The translations under genes were made by a program, and so were the position numbers. The notes under the pieces are model-generated. The model did not search any database. It was not told where the DNA came from and worked only from the letters and a program-made list of their open reading frames with translations. Source: Deltaproteobacteria bacterium (GTDB taxonomy: Bacteria > Desulfobacterota > Desulfobacteria > Desulfobacterales > B30-G6). From it: a stretch of DNA of 10,419 nt. The stretch's first letter is position 1. The number at the start of each line of letters is the position of its first letter. The stretch covers positions 1 to 10,419 of the forward strand of contig QMMS01000150.1 of NCBI GenBank assembly GCA_003647375.1. The letters are read 5' to 3'. Positions 6,828 to 10,419 of this stretch are shown here, piece by piece.

Positions 6828-8039
6828 TTACGGATCGAGGATGCCCGGCATCATTTTTAGAAAGACATTGGTATGGTTTTTCAGGTGGGACTTTACCACT
6901 GCTTGATCGGGGTTCGTGACGCCCATTCGGCTCATGATGGCTTCGAACAAATTAAAAAAATCCTCATCAGGAATGTCTTTGAGAAATGCTTTGAAAGTGT
7001 CCACAAATGTGACCGGAATGGCGGCTTTCATCGTTGCCAATCGAAGGCCTTTGAAAAAGCCTTTTAAAATTCCTTCAATCGCAAAATCATCGATCCACGA
7101 TATCTCCCCGACACCATCGATGCGATCGATACGCATCCGGATCGAAATATTTAATAAGAATAGCAGCAACGCATTCGCAATAGCGACTATGTCGTTATCC
7201 GTTTGTTTTAAAAACCGCTCGTAACGCCTCACGGTTATCAACTTCACCCTCGGTTCAGCCGTATCCAGGTTGACCACGAAATCTCCGGCGGCATGATGCC
7301 ATGAAAAAACCTGCTCGTATGTTTCCAAATTATAGTATGCCGTTAAAATAGCCGTTGCATTTTCATATAACTTCGTTGCCTGTTCTTTCGATAGAAAAAA
7401 ATTTCCCTTTTGTGTATCCCAAACCGCAATCCGGCTTGTGTGGTGGTCTCCTTTTTCTGAAACATGGAATTCATGATATCCTTCAAACCATTCCCCAAGG
7501 AACATCCGAACCTGTCTGTTGTCATCAATTTGAACACAACCATATTCATAAACTTTTGGTATAAAATCAAACAAATAAATTTTGTGGAGTCGCTTTAAAT
7601 TGCGATATTCTCCTTCCAGATATTCCTTACCGACGCTTGATACCGCCACATTCAGAACGAACACGACCCGCTTTTCATCCACGGTTGTCACAACCCTCGC
7701 AGGATGGTAAAACTCACCATGTTTTTCAAGGTAGATCCTAACTTCTTTGAGTGCTTTGGGGAGAATTTTTCGGTTTAGGATTGAAGACGCAGCCTTGCAG
7801 ACAGTTTTATAGGATTGCGCGGAAAGGAATTCTGTAACAGCCTTAAAATACTCAGCATATGTTATGGCTATGCCTTCAGCCGGTTTAATCTGCCGGGAGT
7901 CCGGGTTCCGGCTTGAGGGTATGGCCGCATCCCATAGGAAAATATTTTTATGAACAGGATGGTCATCATCTGATAAAAAATAAAAGAATCGTGGTGATTT
8001 CGGCATCGGTTTTTTGGCTTGATAAAGGATAAATTCCAA
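6828..8039 (-). CDS. Uncharacterised protein with a degenerate kinase-like fold
   Basis: I do not recognise a named family for this 403-aa protein. From about residue 95 to 275 the order of motifs resembles the aminoglycoside-phosphotransferase/protein-kinase fold. There is a beta region RVVFVLNVAV (124-133), then a helix with Glu and hydrophobics, EYLEGEYRNLKRLHK (139-153). A FIPKVYEYG strand (159-167), a hinge-like MFLGEWFEGYHEF (179-191), and WHHAAGDFVVN (247-257) where a kinase has its catalytic loop follow. The beta-strand lysine and the metal-binding DFG-type Asp are not evident (VKLITVRRYE follows instead), so it may be a pseudokinase. The C-terminal 130 residues are helical with a hydrophobic stretch around 286-299. 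No signal peptide is seen. The start is TTG at 8039; ATG at 8006 is an alternative and neither has a good ribosome site. It lies 11 bp after the TPR gene and directly before the dsr promoter. Function is unknown. Confidence 0.75.
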   Translation of the reverse strand: MEFILYQAKKPMPKSPRFFYFLSDDDHPVHKNIFLWDAAIPSSRNPDSRQIKPAEGIAITYAEYFKAVTEFLSAQSYKTVCKAASSILNRKILPKALKEVRIYLEKHGEFYHPARVVTTVDEKRVVFVLNVAVSSVGKEYLEGEYRNLKRLHKIYLFDFIPKVYEYGCVQIDDNRQVRMFLGEWFEGYHEFHVSEKGDHHTSRIAVWDTQKGNFFLSKEQATKLYENATAILTAYYNLETYEQVFSWHHAAGDFVVNLDTAEPRVKLITVRRYERFLKQTDNDIVAIANALLLFLLNISIRMRIDRIDGVGEISWIDDFAIEGILKGFFKGLRLATMKAAIPVTFVDTFKAFLKDIPDEDFFNLFEAIMSRMGVTNPDQAVVKSHLKNHTNVFLKMMPGILDP

Positions 8040-8050
8040 ATAGATTGAAC

Positions 8051-8671
8051 CTATCGATACGCCTTCAACTCCGCCTGAATCTGCGGTGCAACATCATATC
8101 CCAACTCTGCGGCTTTATCAACGTTTTCAATAGCCGAGTCGAATTCACCCTTCTCCATGTAGGCAATGGCCAGATTGTTATAGGCAACGGCAAAAGAGGG
8201 CTCCAGCGCAATCACTTTCAGGCTGGTTTCGATACTCTCTTCGATCTGTCCCTTCATGACATACGCATTGGCAAGCGTCGTGTAAGCCTGAAGAAAATTT
8301 GGGTTCCAGCGGATGGCTTTTTCAAGGGCCCAGATCGCCTCATCAACATCACCCAGTTGAAGCTGAACAAACCCGATGTTCCCATATCCTTCTGAAAATC
8401 CGGCTCTGGATTTCACAGACATCTTATTATACTGCAGGCAACCCTCAAGGTCCCCTCGTTTGAGACAGATACCGCCAAGCTGGACATAGGCTTCAGCAAG
8501 GGTTGGACTGTGCTCAAGTGCATCCTGAAATGAACCCTCGGCTTCATCATATTTTTCTTGACCCAACAAGGCCACCCCCAAATTGTAATGCGTTACGCCG
8601 CAGTCTGGATTGCTGGACAACGCGGCGCGCTGCATGGCGATATATTCTTCTACGTTTTTTGCTTTTTCCAT
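8051..8671 (-). CDS. TPR-repeat protein upstream of dsrA
   Basis: The 206-aa protein consists of about five tandem tetratricopeptide repeats from residue 22 to 193, for example VTHYNLGVALLGQEKYDEAE, AYVQLGGICLKRGDLEG and AYNNLAIAYMEKGEFDSAIE. The canonical W/Y-LG-Y-A-P positions are largely kept. There is no signal peptide or membrane segment, so it should act in the cytoplasm as a protein-binding scaffold. The third repeat (about 90-123) is the least regular. The ATG has AAAGGAT seven bases upstream. It heads the minus-strand block and is separated from the kinase-like gene by only 11 bp, so the two are probably one transcript and may bind each other. A link to assembly or regulation of the Dsr proteins is suggested by position only. 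Confidence 0.85.
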   Translation of the reverse strand: MEKAKNVEEYIAMQRAALSSNPDCGVTHYNLGVALLGQEKYDEAEGSFQDALEHSPTLAEAYVQLGGICLKRGDLEGCLQYNKMSVKSRAGFSEGYGNIGFVQLQLGDVDEAIWALEKAIRWNPNFLQAYTTLANAYVMKGQIEESIETSLKVIALEPSFAVAYNNLAIAYMEKGEFDSAIENVDKAAELGYDVAPQIQAELKAYR

Positions 8672-8896
8672 TATCTTATCCTTTGTATACTCTCACTCTC
8701 AAAATTCCAATTGTATCAATACAACACCCATAGCCCCCTAAAAGAGGGTCTTTTTTAAAAACTCAAGAACTAGTACGACCGTCCATGATTGTCAAGGAGA
8801 ATTTTCTTTTCATTAATCGATAAATGTATGACGTTTCTCGCTCAACAATATCCCGGTGAGGTTATAATCCCAAGGGCTCGTGACGGGAGAAGTCGC
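8672..8896. other. Intergenic region between divergent units, left part
   Basis: This stretch separates the TPR gene (minus) from the rightward promoter. No ORF with a credible start, tRNA or other RNA gene is seen. It holds an inverted repeat at 8711-8724 and a small hairpin AAAAGA-GGG-TCTTTT near 8740-8754. On the minus strand TTGACA (8790-8795) could be the -35 of the TPR gene, but the hexamer 17 bp on is TAGTTC, a poor -10. The TPR promoter is therefore not settled. Confidence 0.5.
8711..8724. repeat. Operator-like inverted repeat upstream of the TPR gene
   Basis: TTGTAT and ATACAA form a perfect dyad around a two-base centre, 40-53 bp before the TPR start codon. Its size suits a homodimeric regulator, and the TTGTA...TACAA shape is loosely similar to CRP/FNR-type sites, but it matches no regulon motif that I can name with confidence. 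Confidence 0.4.
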
Positions 8897-8925
8897 TTGA
8901 CATAAAAAAAAATTCCCTTTATAAA
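8897..8925 (+). promoter_or_regulatory. Near-consensus sigma70 promoter of the rightward unit
   Basis: A perfect TTGACA (8897-8902) is followed after 17 bp by TATAAA (8920-8925), five of six matches. The spacer contains a run of nine A. The predicted start is near 8932, at the very edge of the 156-bp palindrome, so almost the whole palindrome would be the 5' untranslated leader of the 110-aa gene. Confidence 0.75.
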
Positions 8926-8928
8926 ATT

Positions 8929-9084
8929 CTAGTTAGTGTCCGTCCAGAAATGAGGATTTTTGCGTGAGATCAAGGCGGACGACAGATTTAACCCGGAGTA
9001 ATAGCATGCTATTTTGAGGAGTTAAGTCATGGCGTCCAACACCGATATCGCGGGAAAAGACCATTTGTGGATGGGCACTAGTTA
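8929..9084. repeat. 156-bp imperfect palindrome, MITE/REP-like element
   Basis: The element is symmetrical about 9006/9007. Terminal inverted repeats at 8930-8952 and 9062-9084 agree at 18 of 23 positions, with shared cores TAGTG.CC.TCCA and AAATG. The centre AATAGCATGCTATT (9000-9013) is a perfect palindrome, and TTAAC-type blocks match between the arms. The middle of the arms is only loosely paired. There is no transposase gene inside. I recall similar GGATGGGCACTAGTT-ended repeats in Desulfobacterales genomes, but this is memory and unverified. It lies between promoter and ribosome site of the next gene, so it is expected to be transcribed as a long hairpin. It may be a non-autonomous mobile element or a domesticated regulatory leader. 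Confidence 0.75.
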
Positions 9085-9085
9085 A
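9029..9085 (+). CDS. Possible 18-aa leader peptide inside the palindrome
   Basis: An ATG preceded at seven bases by AGGAG (9017-9021) opens an 18-codon frame, MASNTDIAGKDHLWMGTS, whose TAA ends one base past the palindrome and 24 nt before the next start codon. Its ribosome site is as good as that of ordinary genes here. Translation would open the 3' arm of the leader hairpin. It could equally be a chance frame in a repeat element; no run of one amino acid suggests classical attenuation. Confidence 0.35.
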   Translation: MASNTDIAGKDHLWMGTS

Positions 9086-9109
9086 AAACCTTTAAAAGGA
9101 GGAATAGTT

Positions 9110-9442
9110 ATGGCTGACTGTTATGTCAATGTATTTTTGGATGACGAAGCGCTCAAAAAAATTGAAGCAGCCGGTTTGGTCGGCGAAGTAAAAGATGTGG
9201 AAGGCAAGAAAGCAATTCAGATCGTAATGACTCAAAAAGATAAAAAGAAACTAAAAAAAGGGTTCAAAGACTTGACTTTTGATGATTCCGATACCTGTGT
9301 CCTTCCCGAAGACGGGGAACAGACATTGTTGGACATCATTCTGGAAATGAAATCTGTTGATGTCATGAAATTCGCCATTACCAAACTGTACAATCCGCTT
9401 GCTGGAAGAGATGTGTTTGGAAGAGGCACGGGCATGCGCTAA
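9110..9442 (+). CDS. Hypothetical 110-aa protein
   Basis: I do not recognise this family. The product is a small soluble protein without signal peptide or membrane segment. It starts with MADCYVNVFLDDEALKKI, has a very lysine-rich middle (TQKDKKKLKKGFKDL, about 41-55), then an acidic stretch TFDDSDTCVLPEDGEQ (56-71), a helix LLDIILEM, and a Gly/Arg-rich end GRDVFGRGTGMR. Its two Cys (4 and 63) are too far apart for a simple metal motif. Start choice is clear: AAAGGAGGA lies just upstream of the ATG. It is the first full gene behind the strong promoter at 8897-8925, and the DapA-like gene follows after 11 bp, with the Shine-Dalgarno of that gene overlapping this stop codon. The two are therefore an operon, and a role as partner or regulator of that enzyme is a possible inference. 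Confidence 0.8.
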   Translation: MADCYVNVFLDDEALKKIEAAGLVGEVKDVEGKKAIQIVMTQKDKKKLKKGFKDLTFDDSDTCVLPEDGEQTLLDIILEMKSVDVMKFAITKLYNPLAGRDVFGRGTGMR

Positions 9443-9453
9443 AAGGAGAAATC

Positions 9454-10419
9454 ATGGACGCGGGATGTTATACAGCAATCATCACCCCTTTTACAAATCC
9501 TGCCACGGCCGTTGACTACACATCTCTGGAAAAGCTTGTGGACTTCCAGATAACAAACGGCATCACCGGTATCCTGGCGGCCGGCACAACGGGAGAGAGC
9601 CCGACGTTGGCGTGGGATGAACATCACAAAGTTACGCAAATCATAGCCGAACAAACGCAGGGTAAATGTTTATGCATTGCGGGTACCGGGAGTAACAATA
9701 CCAAGGAGTCTATTGCCGCAACAAAGCATGCTGTAGACGCCGGCGCCGATGCGGTGCTTCTGGTGGACCCGTATTACAATGGACCCAGCTCCCTGGAAAT
9801 TCGAAAAGAATACATAGCCCCGGTCGCTGAAAAATTCCCTGATGTGACCATCATTCCCTATATCATCCCGGGAAGAACCGGCGCCCAGCTGTTTCCGGAA
9901 GACCTGGCCATTCTTTTCAAGGATTATCCGAATGTCAATACCGTCAAAGAAGCCACGGCCAATATCGACAACATGAAGCGCACGCGGGAATGCTGTGGAG
10001 CGGATTACACGATCTTATCCGGAGACGATGGCATGACGTTTCAAATGATGACGGACCCGTTGATCCAGGCTGCAGGTGTCATCTCCGTGATAACAAATAT
10101 AGCGCCACGCGCCATTACCGATATGGTTCGATACCTGAATGACGGCAATGACGCCGACGCTTTAAAGCTTAAGAAAGCGCTCGACCCGCTATTTGGGTTG
10201 GTGACCGTTGTCACGGAAGAAAAAACGCCCTATGGTGGTGTCACCTGCAGGGCCAGAAATCCCCTTGGGATAAAAACACTTATGGCCGTTCTGGGAATGC
10301 CGGTGGGCGGATGCCGGCAGCCGTTGGGAAAAATGTCCCTGAACGGTATCCGGAAAGTTCTCGCTGTGGCTAAAAAGGTTCAGCTAAACAACCCGGAAAT
10401 ATTACAGCCCCTGGCCGAC
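9454..10419 (+). CDS. dapA: DapA-family lyase (4-hydroxy-tetrahydrodipicolinate synthase), 3' end outside the window
   Basis: The frame runs from ATG at 9454, preceded by AAAAGGAG, to the window edge without a stop (322 codons). The product is a TIM-barrel class I aldolase-type enzyme of the DHDPS/N-acetylneuraminate lyase superfamily. DHDPS condenses pyruvate with aspartate semialdehyde in lysine and diaminopimelate synthesis. Visible active-site elements are AAGTTGESPTL (42-52, with the two Thr of the proton relay), DPYYNGP (105-111, Tyr107), YIIPGRTG (136-143, Tyr136 and Arg141), VKEAT (164-168, Schiff-base Lys165) and SGDDG (about 190). GTTGES favours DHDPS over sialate lyase. Departures are YII in place of the common YNV, and a length already beyond the usual roughly 290 residues. 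It may be the housekeeping DapA or a paralogue acting on another aldehyde; the missing C-terminus and neighbours would help decide. Confidence 0.85.
   Translation, partial: MDAGCYTAIITPFTNPATAVDYTSLEKLVDFQITNGITGILAAGTTGESPTLAWDEHHKVTQIIAEQTQGKCLCIAGTGSNNTKESIAATKHAVDAGADAVLLVDPYYNGPSSLEIRKEYIAPVAEKFPDVTIIPYIIPGRTGAQLFPEDLAILFKDYPNVNTVKEATANIDNMKRTRECCGADYTILSGDDGMTFQMMTDPLIQAAGVISVITNIAPRAITDMVRYLNDGNDADALKLKKALDPLFGLVTVVTEEKTPYGGVTCRARNPLGIKTLMAVLGMPVGGCRQPLGKMSLNGIRKVLAVAKKVQLNNPEILQPLAD

Noticed and set aside
8863..8868. Exact TATAAT as a second rightward promoter
   Set aside because: No recognisable -35 lies 16-18 bp upstream, and a much better promoter follows 34 bp later.
1..10419. 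CRISPR array, tRNA, rRNA, integrase or transposase
   Set aside because: No spaced direct repeats, no tRNA-like clover-leaf, no rRNA sequence and no recombinase motif was found on either strand.

Overview
The window carries the dissimilatory sulfite reductase (dsr) locus of a sulfate-reducing bacterium. The evidence is complete dsrA and dsrB with every cluster-binding cysteine, a dsrD that is typical of sulfate reducers, a dsrN-like siroheme amidase gene and a tetraheme cytochrome c3. Gene content, moderate base composition and the DsrAB sequences point to the Desulfobacterota, most likely a Desulfobacterales-type organism. The genus cannot be fixed from this sequence alone.

Layout. Positions 1-714 (+) hold the 3' part of a pentapeptide-repeat protein gene ending in a small terminator. 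Positions 914-1423 (+) encode an exported, very lysine-rich tetraheme cytochrome c3. A bidirectional terminator at 1438-1480 separates it from a long convergent minus-strand block. In transcription order that block is a TPR protein (8671-8051), a degenerate kinase-fold protein (8039-6828), dsrA (6607-5291), dsrB (5278-4133), dsrD (4064-3825), dsrN-like (3783-2296) and a PrmA-like methyltransferase with a non-PrmA N-terminus (2327-1467). A good sigma70-type promoter lies just upstream of dsrA, giving a leader of about 150 nt. A GC-rich hairpin separates dsrB from dsrD.

Positions 8672-9109 contain no conventional gene. They hold a small inverted repeat upstream of the TPR gene, then a near-consensus sigma70 promoter facing right. 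That promoter fires into a 156-bp imperfect palindrome (8929-9084) that looks like a MITE or REP-type element. The palindrome contains a possible 18-codon leader ORF. Downstream lie a 110-aa protein of unknown function and a DapA-family lyase that runs off the right edge.

How the genes work together. DsrAB is the siroheme enzyme reducing sulfite at the end of sulfate respiration. DsrD is its small allosteric activator, and the DsrN-like protein probably amidates siroheme for DsrAB. Cytochrome c3 is a periplasmic electron carrier typical of this metabolism. The TPR protein, the pseudokinase-like protein and the methyltransferase share the strand and tight spacing of the dsr genes. They are the best candidates here for undescribed accessory functions, but their roles are inference only. 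The rightward unit (110-aa protein plus DapA-like enzyme) appears unrelated in function.
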